The notes below the pieces were generated by a model. The model saw only the letters and a list, made by a program, of their open reading frames with translations, was not told the DNA's origin and did no database searches. Shown here one piece after another: positions 50,512 through 58,400 of a stretch of 64,000 bases of DNA (positions are counted from its first letter, which is position 1; every line of letters starts with the position of its first letter). Where the stretch lies: positions 38,269 through 102,268 of IMG/VR virus record IMGVR_UViG_3300020203_000013, one strand, 5' to 3'. The DNA is from a virus. Both the position numbers and the translations under genes were made by a program.

Positions 50512-50987
50512 AAAGTGTTATAGTTTAGATTGGATAGAGGGCGAGTTCTTCCCTTTTTACAGGGAAAAATAGAAAAAGTTTGAGTTATCAATCAGTTTTT
50601 GCAAAATACAACCTTGGATTTTCATCTAGGTTCTCGACGGGGTTATCCTGTCGCCGTTTTATGTAAGATATTCACGGGTACAACTTTATTCCCTACCTTG
50701 CAGTCAGAGGGAGTTGACAGGAGTGGTTACCTGTTCCTTCGGCCTATGGAGTACTAACCTAAAGCACTCTGTAAATTAATCTTGCACTGTCTAAAGCAAC
50801 AAGAAATTAATCATTTTTATACAGCCAACCTTTGGCTGTGATCTTTCTTCCCCTCACCCTTTCAAAACCTGGAAACAGGCAAACAGGACTAGCTCTATAT
50901 TAGCAGGAAGAGTTATGGTCATGTCCTGATATTTAGATCAGAACATCTTAGGTCTGCCAGCAAGTTATCATTAAAGTATAACAGGAG
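50512..50987. other. Gene-free stretch with many hairpins; possible structured RNA
   Basis: No credible ORF lies in this 576-bp gap (50412-50987), which breaks an otherwise gapless region. Plus-strand hairpins include TTCCCT/AGGGAA (50549-50566), CGACGGG/CCTGTCG (50635-50653), ACAGG/CCTGT (50717-50734), ATTAATCTTG/CAAGAAATTAAT (50775-50811), ACAGCCAA/TTGGCTGT (50821-50839), CCTG-GAAA-CAGG with a GNRA loop (50868-50879) and a 9-bp stem (50922-50945). The GNRA loop favours the plus strand; one wobble favours the minus. Could be a large noncoding RNA or a replication origin. Confidence 0.45.
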
Positions 50988-51221
50988 TCAAGTGACTATC
51001 TCGTATGAGGACCAAGTTTTATTATATTCTGAGATCTTTAGTATTAAAAGTTCGTCCCCAGTTCCACTTAAAAGTTCTATAACATCAGTATTAAAGTTAA
51101 TAAAGTCAGAAGTAAAAGAGTCAGATAAATCAGAAAGGTCTAAATCAGGATCTCCTTTATTTATAATAATAAAAGGATGGCCCTTAATTATAAAGTCTGG
51201 AAGGGTTTTATTTTTCAACAT
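50988..51221 (-). CDS. Array protein 2, short (YxxxW end only)
   Basis: A 77-aa protein lacking the N-terminal LLxKLY helix of the array family but ending LLILKISEYNKTWSSYEI, the Y-x3-W signature. Its start lies inside the end of the next gene upstream (14-bp overlap), so it is probably translated by coupling. It borders the hairpin-rich gap. It may be a truncated member. Confidence 0.65.
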   Translation of the reverse strand: MLKNKTLPDFIIKGHPFIIINKGDPDLDLSDLSDSFTSDFINFNTDVIELLSGTGDELLILKISEYNKTWSSYEIVT

Positions 51222-51489
51222 ACCATGTTAATCCATAAGTAGTTAAGACTTCGTGGTGGACTATATCGGACCTTACCCCAGTAAAGCCGTTCATTAGCTC
51301 TCCTGTCTTCTGGTGTCCAATGAATATTAAAGTTACAACTCCCCCTTTTAACTCGACAAAAGAGACTTTAAAAGGCCCCCCAAAGTCTTTCGTATAAACG
51401 TTTACAAAATCCCTAGGAGGTATATTTAAAAGCTCCTTCTTACTTTTTCCAAGACTCTGAGCTATTACTTTGAAAAAAATGGCGCTCAT
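51208..51489 (-). CDS. Array protein 3 (YxxxW family)
   Basis: A 93-aa member. A helical start (MSAIFFKVIAQSLGKSKKEL) is followed by a beta-rich middle (FKVSFVELKGGVVTLIFIGH) and the signature TTYGLTWYVEK at the very end. It fits the family pattern at minimal length: helix, strands, final YGxTW strand. It has a 22-bp gap from the GP-repeat gene. Confidence 0.75.
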   Translation of the reverse strand: MSAIFFKVIAQSLGKSKKELLNIPPRDFVNVYTKDFGGPFKVSFVELKGGVVTLIFIGHQKTGELMNGFTGVRSDIVHHEVLTTYGLTWYVEK

Positions 51490-51511
51490 ACTAAGGGACG
51501 AAACTAAGTTA

Positions 51512-52243
51512 TTAAATTTGTTTAACTAAATCCCCAAACAAATCCGGCGCATCTTCTAAGTTTGTATCTAAAGAAGCACAAGTTAAGAGGGTATTAGAGA
51601 CTAAAATGGTATTAGAACTGAATGAGCCACCAGAAGTTCCTCTCTCAGCCAAATCCCCGCTAGGTATTTTTATTGTCTGACTACCCCAAGAGTTCGTCTG
51701 AGTGGCAGTCCCGATTTTAGGCCCAAAAGGATTAGTTGGGTAAGAAGGTCCAGGGTATGTACCAGGGCCTATAACGCCAGGGTATATGTTAGGTATTCCA
51801 GGGCCTATAACACCAGGGTGTACACCGCCAGGGTATATGTTAGGTATTCCAGGACCAAAAGGACCCTTACTGATCTTTTTTATAATGTCTTGCATCTCTT
51901 CGTCGGTTAACCCAACGATAGCTTTATGTACTTTGGTTATGTTTTCACTAGTCCTGGTAACTGAGATATTGGCTTCGCATATAACCCAGCTAACTTTATA
52001 CTCCAAAGAACTTAAAGATTCTACGTTCTTTCCATCATGAATTTTAATAACCTTTCTAACTGGATTAAGTTCTTCTACTATAGACCGAACCTTAATATCT
52101 ACAATTTGGACATTTTTTTTATCGTCCTGTAAGGCCAAAAGATAGAACCTATTAACTGAGATGTCGTCAAAAGGAATAGCCTTGCTCTTTAAGAACCCCC
52201 AATGGATAGATTTTAACATGCCAGGAACGTCAGGAATTTTCAT
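51512..52243 (-). CDS. Array protein 4 with GP-rich repeat extension
   Basis: A 243-aa protein. Residues 1-100 have the array layout and the signature LSSLEYKVSWVICEANI. A charged helix follows, then a Gly/Pro-rich stretch with repeats of GPGIPNIYPG and PGVIGPG (about residues 128-175), and a low-complexity Ser/Asn tail. The repeat resembles elastin or collagen-like spacers. It is the longest member and could be surface exposed or assembled in multimers. Confidence 0.7.
   Translation of the reverse strand: MKIPDVPGMLKSIHWGFLKSKAIPFDDISVNRFYLLALQDDKKNVQIVDIKVRSIVEELNPVRKVIKIHDGKNVESLSSLEYKVSWVICEANISVTRTSENITKVHKAIVGLTDEEMQDIIKKISKGPFGPGIPNIYPGGVHPGVIGPGIPNIYPGVIGPGTYPGPSYPTNPFGPKIGTATQTNSWGSQTIKIPSGDLAERGTSGGSFSSNTILVSNTLLTCASLDTNLEDAPDLFGDLVKQI
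51768..51853 (-). repeat. Direct repeats coding GP-rich segment
   Basis: A 22-bp sequence beginning GGTATATGTTAGG occurs at 51781-51802 and 51832-51853, a 51-bp period (17 codons), with shorter copies (CAGGGCCTATAAC) between. It encodes the GPGIPNIYPG motif. Tandem slippage would change repeat number without shifting the frame. Confidence 0.8.
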
Positions 52244-52250
52244 ATTTTTT

Positions 52251-52598
52251 CTAAATTAACACTTTTATAAGTCCGTACTTAATACCATAATCTACTATCG
52301 GAATGACAAAGTAAGGACAATCAGTTGAAGAATCTGATAATATTATTGCTTTATCAGTGATAGAGTGAATATATAGTTTTTTATTTAATCTCCTAAAAGA
52401 GACCACATCGTCCTGCTTCTTTAATAGATGGACCTTAAACTCTATAGTGCTATCTTCTTTATACTCTCGAAGAGAACTCAATGGCTCTAAGTGCCTCAGT
52501 GACAGTTTGATAGTGAGTTGGTGGAGCCTATCAGCTACAGAGATTCTTTTAGCTTTTGCCGCCTCTGAAAGGGCTGCACTTATATCTGTGTCCTTCAT
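52251..52598 (-). CDS. Array protein 5, diverged
   Basis: A 115-aa protein with a helical N-terminus (ISAALSEAAKAKRISVADRL) and a strand-rich end, VDYGIKYGLIKVLI, where Tyr replaces Trp in the YG-x2-W signature. It overlaps the upstream stop by ATGA. Family membership is probable by position, size and partial motif. Confidence 0.65.
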   Translation of the reverse strand: MKDTDISAALSEAAKAKRISVADRLHQLTIKLSLRHLEPLSSLREYKEDSTIEFKVHLLKKQDDVVSFRRLNKKLYIHSITDKAIILSDSSTDCPYFVIPIVDYGIKYGLIKVLI

Positions 52599-52999
52599 AC
52601 TAAAACCCCTGCTAAGTAAAAATAGCCAATCTCATACCTATCTCTATCGAAGTAGTTCTCAATATTGAAAGTTTTTATAACTTCAGTTCCTCTTTTTAAA
52701 ACAAACAACTGGAATTTGCTATTATACCCTATTCCATCTATAAAGCATATATCGATTAAAGCATTGTTAGGTTTTTTACTAACCAATAAGTAACGTTTAA
52801 ACCTAGAGGTGTAGTAGTCATCAACCAGGTAATCATAAGAATCCCCATAAGTATCCCACAAAAAAGGCGACATCTGAGTACTGTTCGACGGCAAAAAAGG
52901 CAAATCAATTAAGGAGTTAGTGAAAAAAACTAAATCTTCTTTTAATATTTGGGTACTAAAGGACAGAATTATTTTTGTAAGCTGTCTTTTATCGTGCAT
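52595..52999 (-). CDS. Array protein 6, diverged
   Basis: A 134-aa protein. The N-terminal helix LTKIILSFSTQILKED resembles the family helix, and the end DRDRYEIGYFYLAGVLV is a Y-x3-[YF] variant of the signature. It overlaps the metallopeptidase-like gene by 11 bp at its start and the next gene by ATGA. Function unknown. Confidence 0.65.
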   Translation of the reverse strand: MHDKRQLTKIILSFSTQILKEDLVFFTNSLIDLPFLPSNSTQMSPFLWDTYGDSYDYLVDDYYTSRFKRYLLVSKKPNNALIDICFIDGIGYNSKFQLFVLKRGTEVIKTFNIENYFDRDRYEIGYFYLAGVLV

Positions 53000-53384
53000 T
53001 TTTCTTTTTAATCCTCTTTATAGCTCTATCTAAGTGCTCGTCTACATTAGGTTTTGCTGACTGAGTTAGTAACCAATTTATCAACTTAGGGTTATTTTTT
53101 ATGATATAAAACAATCCTATGGAGATGTCGGTTACTAACCGCTCTTCTGTCCTATTGTTGATGTTTATATCATAGTTATAAAATATACTGTGAAGTAATT
53201 CGTGAAGAATAGTTTCTTCCATGTCTCCAGGTTTAAGATTTTTAGTATAAGAGATGATTTGCTTTTCGGATCTTTCAAACATACCTGCTGCTCTATTTTT
53301 AGATCCCCAATATGAGGACCTCTGTTCTATAAGAACAGGGTCGAAATCTGGATGAACCTTAACGGTCTTAGGAAGCTTTGCCAT
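52989..53384 (-). CDS. HELLH metallopeptidase-like protein inside the array
   Basis: A 131-aa protein not of the array family. METILHELLHSIFYNYDINI near residue 58 holds an HExxH zinc site, and an acidic RTEERLVTDISIG follows about 20 residues later, where a third ligand (Glu) is expected. The size and layout resemble small phage SprT/WLM-like zinc peptidases. The basic end (RAIKRIKKKNAR) could bind nucleic acid. It overlaps array genes on both sides, so it moves or is expressed with them. Confidence 0.7.
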   Translation of the reverse strand: MAKLPKTVKVHPDFDPVLIEQRSSYWGSKNRAAGMFERSEKQIISYTKNLKPGDMEETILHELLHSIFYNYDININNRTEERLVTDISIGLFYIIKNNPKLINWLLTQSAKPNVDEHLDRAIKRIKKKNAR

Positions 53385-53775
53385 TTATCCTATGCCCTCT
53401 CCCAATACATAACAACCAAGTTGAATTATAAAAGAGTAAATCTTCTAAGGTATACTTCTCCTCAAGATTTTTAAGTGGGGACTTAAACAAGATTAACCCT
53501 TTGTCAATTCCAAGACTCATATTACTATAGCTTGAATACCTGCCTACCTTATAAATCGCGAAAGCTTTCCCGTTCACATCCAGTCTAATGTAAAACAAGT
53601 TTTCAGGTAATCTAGGTAAAGAGCCTATAAAGGGGATTCCCGTCTCGTAAACGCATCGAGTAACCTTGTATACTGGGCCGAACTTTTTCTCATAGAAATT
53701 CATTAGGTCTTCTACATCAGAACGTGGAAGAACTCTATACATTGATTTTATCAGACTAGAACTAAGCTTAACCAC
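53368..53775 (-). CDS. Array protein 7 (YxxxW family)
   Basis: A 135-aa member. N-terminus LSSSLIKSMYRVLPRSDVED fits the helix pattern; LLFYNSTWLLCIGRG carries the Y-x3-W signature, followed by a 12-residue basic tail. The start overlaps the upstream gene by 8 bp, its end overlaps the peptidase gene start by 17 bp. Confidence 0.75.
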   Translation of the reverse strand: MVKLSSSLIKSMYRVLPRSDVEDLMNFYEKKFGPVYKVTRCVYETGIPFIGSLPRLPENLFYIRLDVNGKAFAIYKVGRYSSYSNMSLGIDKGLILFKSPLKNLEEKYTLEDLLFYNSTWLLCIGRGHRINGKAS

Positions 53776-54097
53776 CTTTAACCCACCAAGTTCTTTTATA
53801 ATCTTCTATTGAAAAAGACATTAGTTGTCCCAAGTTTTTTACATCAAGGTCTCTTACCGTAACTGTTTTTTCTTGAATCAATTCAACTACTTTAACCATT
53901 TTAAATTCTAGTTTACCTTCATTTTTAAAGAGTAAGTGAACTGGAACTTTAGCTTTTATCTTTTTGCCTGACCACCTAATTAAGTAGTCAGAGGTAACAG
54001 AGAGGACTTTAAAGTAAACATCAAAACTATCAGCCTTATTAGCCTTAATTCTTCTATCTGCTTCTATCTTTGCCCAATTATGTTTATACGGTTGCAT
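53768..54097 (-). CDS. Array protein 8 (YxxxWW)
   Basis: A 109-aa basic member. The N-terminus is a helix without the LLxKLY core (HNWAKIEADRRIKANKADSF); beta strands follow, and it ends SFSIEDYKRTWWVKGG, a full Y-x3-WW signature. It has its own 31-bp gap upstream. Confidence 0.75.
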   Translation of the reverse strand: MQPYKHNWAKIEADRRIKANKADSFDVYFKVLSVTSDYLIRWSGKKIKAKVPVHLLFKNEGKLEFKMVKVVELIQEKTVTVRDLDVKNLGQLMSFSIEDYKRTWWVKGG

Positions 54098-54128
54098 ACC
54101 TTATACTACAATAACTAATCCCAACTGT

Positions 54129-54545
54129 CTATTTAATAAATAAAAAAGACCCACCCACTCCTGTGCCAAGTTCCCCAGAAGACTTCAGAGTAACCTCAAA
54201 GTTAAAAGAAAAAGATGACTGAGGGCAAGGATGAATGAGGGTAAACCTAATTATAGAGTTGTCTTTTCCTAATAACCTAATTAAGTGGACTGGAGCATCT
54301 CCAGATAGTTTTAAAACCTTACCAGTTGGGTAATGATAGTACCTTAAATTACTCATTTTATCATTAGATAGGGTAATAGATCCACTAGAACCAATACTTT
54401 TGAGGTGCCTCCTAACCTCCTCAGCACTACTATCATCTGAAACTTTAAGACCTTTATAGTAAAAGGAAAAGGGTGCAAGGTCATCTAAGTGCCTGACCCG
54501 ATTATAATAACTAAACCTTTTGTTGAGTTTCTTTAAAAGATCCAT
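54129..54545 (-). CDS. Array protein 9, diverged
   Basis: A 138-aa protein with the N-terminal helix MDLLKKLNKRFSYYNRV of the array type. It lacks a clear Trp at the end (VTLKSSGELGTGVGGSFLFI), so the C-terminal strand is altered. Placed in line between typical members; likely a diverged member. Confidence 0.65.
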   Translation of the reverse strand: MDLLKKLNKRFSYYNRVRHLDDLAPFSFYYKGLKVSDDSSAEEVRRHLKSIGSSGSITLSNDKMSNLRYYHYPTGKVLKLSGDAPVHLIRLLGKDNSIIRFTLIHPCPQSSFSFNFEVTLKSSGELGTGVGGSFLFIK

Positions 54546-54558
54546 ATAAATACTATCG

Positions 54559-54993
54559 TCAGGTTAATTCAGAATCTTTAATTTTATTTGCTGAAACTAA
54601 AGACCACGAAACACAAAGCTGCGTAGTCTCAAGCATTAAGGTTTTTTTGCGCGACCAAGGTGTTAACTTTAATAACGACTCTTCGTCTAACTGAATAGCA
54701 ATCCAATTGGGACCTATATAGGGATATGCCACCCCCTTCAATAGCTTAAATCCGTCGAAAAAACCATGAAAGTGTACATCATGTACACACATTGCGGTGT
54801 CATTCTCAGACATTTTTACTCTAGTGTGGTTAGCAATAAAAACCTCTACCTCCATAAATCTTAAGGCGTAAGTATCTGCTATCATATTACGCCCTACGGG
54901 CGGAGTTAGATCCGTTAACGGACTATGCCTCAGTAAGTTCTTATCTAAAAACCGCTTAGTTAATCTATTGGTAAAATTGAAAATACTACTCAA
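54559..54993 (-). CDS. Array protein 10 (CVSW variant)
   Basis: A 144-aa protein with FTNRLTKRFLDKNLLRHSPL at the N-terminus and TTQLCVSWSLVSANK near the end, where the Tyr of the signature is Leu but the Trp remains. A His-rich middle (CVHDVHFHGFF) is unusual in the family. Overlaps the next gene upstream by 8 bp. Confidence 0.7.
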   Translation of the reverse strand: MSSIFNFTNRLTKRFLDKNLLRHSPLTDLTPPVGRNMIADTYALRFMEVEVFIANHTRVKMSENDTAMCVHDVHFHGFFDGFKLLKGVAYPYIGPNWIAIQLDEESLLKLTPWSRKKTLMLETTQLCVSWSLVSANKIKDSELT

Positions 54994-55666
54994 TACCTAC
55001 TCCAAGAACAAAGCCTCTACCACTTTTAATACCCTTAAACTCCCTTCCCCCGTCTTGCTTTACTATTCCTTCTTCGGTGCGATTAAGGTCTTCAGGAAAG
55101 AAGGGGTTCTCAATAAAAATACCCTGATTCTCTCCAGATAGGTGAGCATCAGGGTCTGAAGAAGGACTAACGGTGAGCGCATCTGTAACGTCCTCGTAAG
55201 AGGACGGGTAGGAGAAGGTTCCAATACCTATTATAGCCCAAGTTATATTATAATCATCGCGACAGAGACAAAAACTTGAGTAATTCCGTCCACTAGCAAA
55301 AGGCCTATAAAACGTAATAAGCTGTGGAATAGAACTAGACCTATCACTCCCTTGTTCACAGGATTCTTGTCTAGCTAGAACAACTCCCTTAAAGGGATCT
55401 TCTCTTTGACTATAGCTTCGACAATCTGCGGCTGAATTCTCATGATCCATAATCCCCCAAGGACCTAAAACTATCATTTTATAAAATATACGACCGAATT
55501 GATAGTCTGGGTAATTTCTTTGAGTATACCCTAAAGCAAGTTTTAGAGGCGGGGCAAGTGTAACTAACCGACTAGCACCCTCTAGAAACTTTCTCTGTTG
55601 ATCATCTTTTAATTTTTTTTCTATATTGATAGTAAATTTATTTAAAAGTTCTCTGTTAGATTTCAT
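54986..55666 (-). CDS. Array protein 11 with C-terminal extension
   Basis: A 226-aa member. The N-terminus SNRELLNKFTINIEKKLKDD is typical; the signature CRDDYNITWAIIGIGTF comes near residue 150, followed by about 65 extra residues, acidic then Gly-rich (EFKGIKSGRGFVLGVG). It has 4-bp overlap with the upstream gene. Confidence 0.75.
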   Translation of the reverse strand: MKSNRELLNKFTINIEKKLKDDQQRKFLEGASRLVTLAPPLKLALGYTQRNYPDYQFGRIFYKMIVLGPWGIMDHENSAADCRSYSQREDPFKGVVLARQESCEQGSDRSSSIPQLITFYRPFASGRNYSSFCLCRDDYNITWAIIGIGTFSYPSSYEDVTDALTVSPSSDPDAHLSGENQGIFIENPFFPEDLNRTEEGIVKQDGGREFKGIKSGRGFVLGVGIE

Positions 55667-56097
55667 TTAATCTCCCAAGCAGTCTTATAATTTTTAAGAT
55701 CTAATTTTATATAATAACCCCACCAAGTTTTGCCTACTTTATTCCCGAATAGGGTATACTTTCCCAAAAGAGTGTCTTCAGTTATTGAGTCTAAGTAAAA
55801 AGTATTCCATCGTGGGGAGTAGTTAAGATGGCCATAGACGGTAGAGCCTGAAAACATTCTACCAATTGCAGGGCTCTTTATCTCGACATTATCATAGGTA
55901 AATATAAGGATTGCCGTGTTCAATGTAATATACCGCCAGCGACCGTATTCTTCTAGTTTATACTCTAAGTTTGCAATAACATCGTCTCTAGGCATTTCAC
56001 TTTCGTAACTTAATAAACTTTCAAAAGATCTTTTAATCTCGTAATTCCTAGCTTTCTTAGCCAAAATAGTTAATATATTTTTAGATGTTTGAAGCAT
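55663..56097 (-). CDS. Array protein 12 (YxxxW family)
   Basis: A 144-aa member with SKNILTILAKKARNYEIKRS at the N-terminus, beta strands (YVNIEI-like patterns), a KVGKTWWGYYIKLD segment and the final LDLKNYKTAWEIK signature. Ends ATGA-overlapping with the next gene. Confidence 0.75.
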   Translation of the reverse strand: MLQTSKNILTILAKKARNYEIKRSFESLLSYESEMPRDDVIANLEYKLEEYGRWRYITLNTAILIFTYDNVEIKSPAIGRMFSGSTVYGHLNYSPRWNTFYLDSITEDTLLGKYTLFGNKVGKTWWGYYIKLDLKNYKTAWEIK

Positions 56098-56100
56098 AGA

Positions 56101-56490
56101 CTAAAGTGTAAATCCTTTTTCAGATAAATAGTCAACTATTACACTATTATTTCTAATAATTGCAGAGACATGTAAGGACTGTGTTGATATTCTAGTTACA
56201 ACCCAGCCCTCACCCCAGCTCTCACCATAATCGCTATGTTGTAACCATATCATTGGCTCCACCATACGTTCCGTAAAGCTAAACATGTAGCTACCCCCAC
56301 TACTAAAGGATAGTCTACCCATCTCAAACTTTCTAGACTCTCCAAGTTTCAATAAAATTCTGGCCTCAACTGATTCTTCTACGGAGTGATCCATAACCCA
56401 CTTAACGTAACCAAAAGGAATATACTTTCCAGAATTTAAAATGTCGTCTACTGTTTTATTGTACAGTATCTGTAGGGTACTCTTTACCAT
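56101..56490 (-). CDS. Array protein 13 (W signature displaced)
   Basis: A 129-aa protein. STLQILYNKTVDDILNSGKY at the N-terminus fits the LLxKLY helix. A Trp-rich YGESWGEGWVVTRIS occurs about 35 residues before the end, followed by a distinct tail (VIVDYLSEKGF). It may be a fusion of the signature with an added C-terminal stretch. Packed 2 bp from the upstream gene. Confidence 0.72.
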   Translation of the reverse strand: MVKSTLQILYNKTVDDILNSGKYIPFGYVKWVMDHSVEESVEARILLKLGESRKFEMGRLSFSSGGSYMFSFTERMVEPMIWLQHSDYGESWGEGWVVTRISTQSLHVSAIIRNNSVIVDYLSEKGFTL

Positions 56491-56492
56491 AT

Positions 56493-57026
56493 TTAATATA
56501 CTCTTATTAGCTCCTCGTTTGTTTTTTTAATAAAAGAAACTAATCTACCTGTATCGTCTAAATCTACATGAGATGAAACCTCATTTGAAGTTATATACCA
56601 CTTAATTATATACTGCTTTTCATCGAAAAACATGTGCAAAGGAACCTTTTCTCCATTTATATATTGCACTAGATTGAAACTACTTTCAGGGTTTGATATA
56701 AGACATGGAAGTGTGTCGGAGTGCAAACTAAGATCAGACAAAAAATCTCCCCCAAACTTAGCATCTCCTCTATAAGCGGTAAGTAAAGCAGGAAACTTAA
56801 ACATCCCAATAATATGATCATCATCTACCCAGTCATGCTGTGTTCGGCTTTTAATGGGACAATGTAAAATAGCTATAATATCTACTACGGGATAAAATCT
56901 TCTCCCAGAAGATAATTTAAAGAACTCTTCAAGCATGACATATGCAGATTCAAAAGGGACAGAGGGATACTTATCAAAGACCCCCTTTACTACTTTTCTA
57001 TGTATCTTTAAAAGTTTATAATTCAT
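56493..57026 (-). CDS. Array protein 14, long (YxxxWY)
   Basis: A 177-aa member with MNYKLLKIHRKVVKGVFDKY, a beta middle containing RTQHDWVDDDHIIGM, and FDEKQYIIKWYITSNE about 25 residues before the end; the remainder is a short helix (SFIKKTNEELIRV). It overlaps the upstream gene by 4 bp. Confidence 0.75.
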   Translation of the reverse strand: MNYKLLKIHRKVVKGVFDKYPSVPFESAYVMLEEFFKLSSGRRFYPVVDIIAILHCPIKSRTQHDWVDDDHIIGMFKFPALLTAYRGDAKFGGDFLSDLSLHSDTLPCLISNPESSFNLVQYINGEKVPLHMFFDEKQYIIKWYITSNEVSSHVDLDDTGRLVSFIKKTNEELIRVY

Positions 57027-57568
57027 TTCTGTATCTCTAATATGACCACATCTTGTGGGTCTATGAAATCACCATAGTCTTCCTCTTTAGTTGACTGTTT
57101 AATTTCATTTATAAACCATAGCGTGTTATAGGTATTTTCATTATAAATTTTATCTAAATTTATTGCGTTTAGACAGTTAAGATCCTTAGTATCATGAAAG
57201 CATTGGATGGGATTTATCTGCATCTTCAGGTCCGTATGATGCTGATTAATATTCGACCAATAAGACATCCATACAGATATATTATCTATTGAAACTACTC
57301 TAGACTTCGTATTTAACTGATACGGGCAGAGAAAGCTTTCGTCTATTTTTCCAACTAAGTATCGCCTAAAGAGTTCTGTATCCCATATAAAGGTAACCTT
57401 AGCTCTGTAGAAATCCCCAAATCCCATACCAGAACCTCCGCCCTCTTCTTCATCTCGGTCTCTTAAAAAGTTAAATATTGCGGTAGGGGACTTGCGGTCC
57501 CCTATTAAGGTTTTTAATTGTCTATTTTTTAACTTAAGCCAGAACTCACCTATGGAATTAATCGACAT
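57023..57568 (-). CDS. Array protein 15, long (YxxxWF)
   Basis: A 181-aa member with a variant N-terminus (GEFWLKLKNRQLKTLIGDRK), a Gly/Glu run (EEGGGSGMGFGDF) and NENTYNTLWFINEIKQS about 30 residues before the end. Its C-terminal acidic tail (KEEDYGDFIDPQDV) is unusual. It overlaps both neighbours. Confidence 0.75.
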   Translation of the reverse strand: MSINSIGEFWLKLKNRQLKTLIGDRKSPTAIFNFLRDRDEEEGGGSGMGFGDFYRAKVTFIWDTELFRRYLVGKIDESFLCPYQLNTKSRVVSIDNISVWMSYWSNINQHHTDLKMQINPIQCFHDTKDLNCLNAINLDKIYNENTYNTLWFINEIKQSTKEEDYGDFIDPQDVVILEIQK

Positions 57569-57938
57569 ATTCCAAGCCCTTTAAGTAAGTATGGTCTATG
57601 CCGTGTAAGTAAGTTTCCTGCGTTAAATATAATCCGAAGTTATCCTTAAAATTAAGGGTCGGATGAATACAAATACTTATATAAAAGACCGTCTCCGGTC
57701 CCGATCTGTTAAAGTATCTAAAAAATCCAATTATATCTTCTCCACTAAAGTTAATAGTAACTTGGATTTTTTCTAAGTGCTGTCCAAGGTTAGGCATACT
57801 CTTACTATCCGTAAAATCTACTAAATCGTTTAAGGCTTTTTGATAGTCGTAAGAAAGCTCTAGGTTTATAAGTTCAACCTTATTAATAATCATCCTACGC
57901 AAATTATCGTTATATATCTTACTTAATAAATTCTTCAT
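57558..57938 (-). CDS. Array protein 16, diverged
   Basis: A 126-aa member with the classic start MKNLLSKIYNDNLRRMI, but no final Trp (DNFGLYLTQETYLHGIDHTY). A recombined or eroded C-terminal end is likely. It overlaps the upstream gene start by 11 bp. Confidence 0.72.
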   Translation of the reverse strand: MKNLLSKIYNDNLRRMIINKVELINLELSYDYQKALNDLVDFTDSKSMPNLGQHLEKIQVTINFSGEDIIGFFRYFNRSGPETVFYISICIHPTLNFKDNFGLYLTQETYLHGIDHTYLKGLEYVD

Positions 57939-57958
57939 ACAATAAGTCTGTCGGCATA

Positions 57959-58360
57959 TTAGGGTAAATTCTTTAGTAAATTTTCATCGTACTTGAGAAT
58001 GCTCCATTGGTCCCCGTAAGTACTTATGCGGGCCCTATACCTCCTAGGCCGTACCTTTCCTGGCCGTACCTCCTTAGGATGAAAATTTAAATATGCAGCA
58101 CCTACCGATTCATCACTTACCGACGATAGCTCTCCTTCAAGAAAGTGGCACCTACAGGGCTCGGTTCTCCAGGGTACACGTTTAATCTTTAGTAGGACAT
58201 TTATTCTAGCAGAAGGAACAGATTTTAAGTAGCTTATTATACCCTCAAGCCCTTCAACAGGTAAAGGTTTAAAGGCACCATCCATCATCTTTTCAAGCAG
58301 TCTAGCTGATATTGACACTAGTAACCTCCAGAACTTCCCAACTTTTACCATACCCTTCAA
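57959..58360 (-). CDS. Array protein 17 (YGxxW)
   Basis: A 133-aa basic member ending RISTYGDQWSILKYDENLLK. The helix SARLLEKMMDGAFKPLPVEG stands at the N-terminus. The start is uncertain: TTG 58360, or ATG 58351 (MVKVGKFW), which follows GAAGGGT. The start lies inside the 32-codon remnant ORF 58302-58400 in another frame. Confidence 0.7.
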   Translation of the reverse strand: MKGMVKVGKFWRLLVSISARLLEKMMDGAFKPLPVEGLEGIISYLKSVPSARINVLLKIKRVPWRTEPCRCHFLEGELSSVSDESVGAAYLNFHPKEVRPGKVRPRRYRARISTYGDQWSILKYDENLLKNLP

Positions 58361-58400
58361 GCAAGACTATATCTGATAGTTTTTTCAATAGGTAACTCAT
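58302..58400 (-). pseudogene. Deleted array member, 32-codon remnant
   Basis: An ORF starting ATG 58400, overlapping the upstream stop as ATGA, like real members. It encodes MSYLLKKLSDIVLLEGYGKS, followed by WEVLEVTSVNIS: the family N-terminal helix joined straight to a YGKSW end, like the YGKVW end of its neighbours. The middle beta region is missing, as after an internal deletion. It could still make a micro-protein. It overlaps the start of the next gene in a different frame. Confidence 0.5.

Noticed and set aside
50412-50987. Group I intron, tmRNA or RNase P RNA in the hairpin-rich gap
   Set aside because: I looked for the group I P7 core, the tmRNA ends and the GAGGAAAGUC core of RNase P on both strands and found none. 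A short GACGGGG run resembles tmRNA by chance only.
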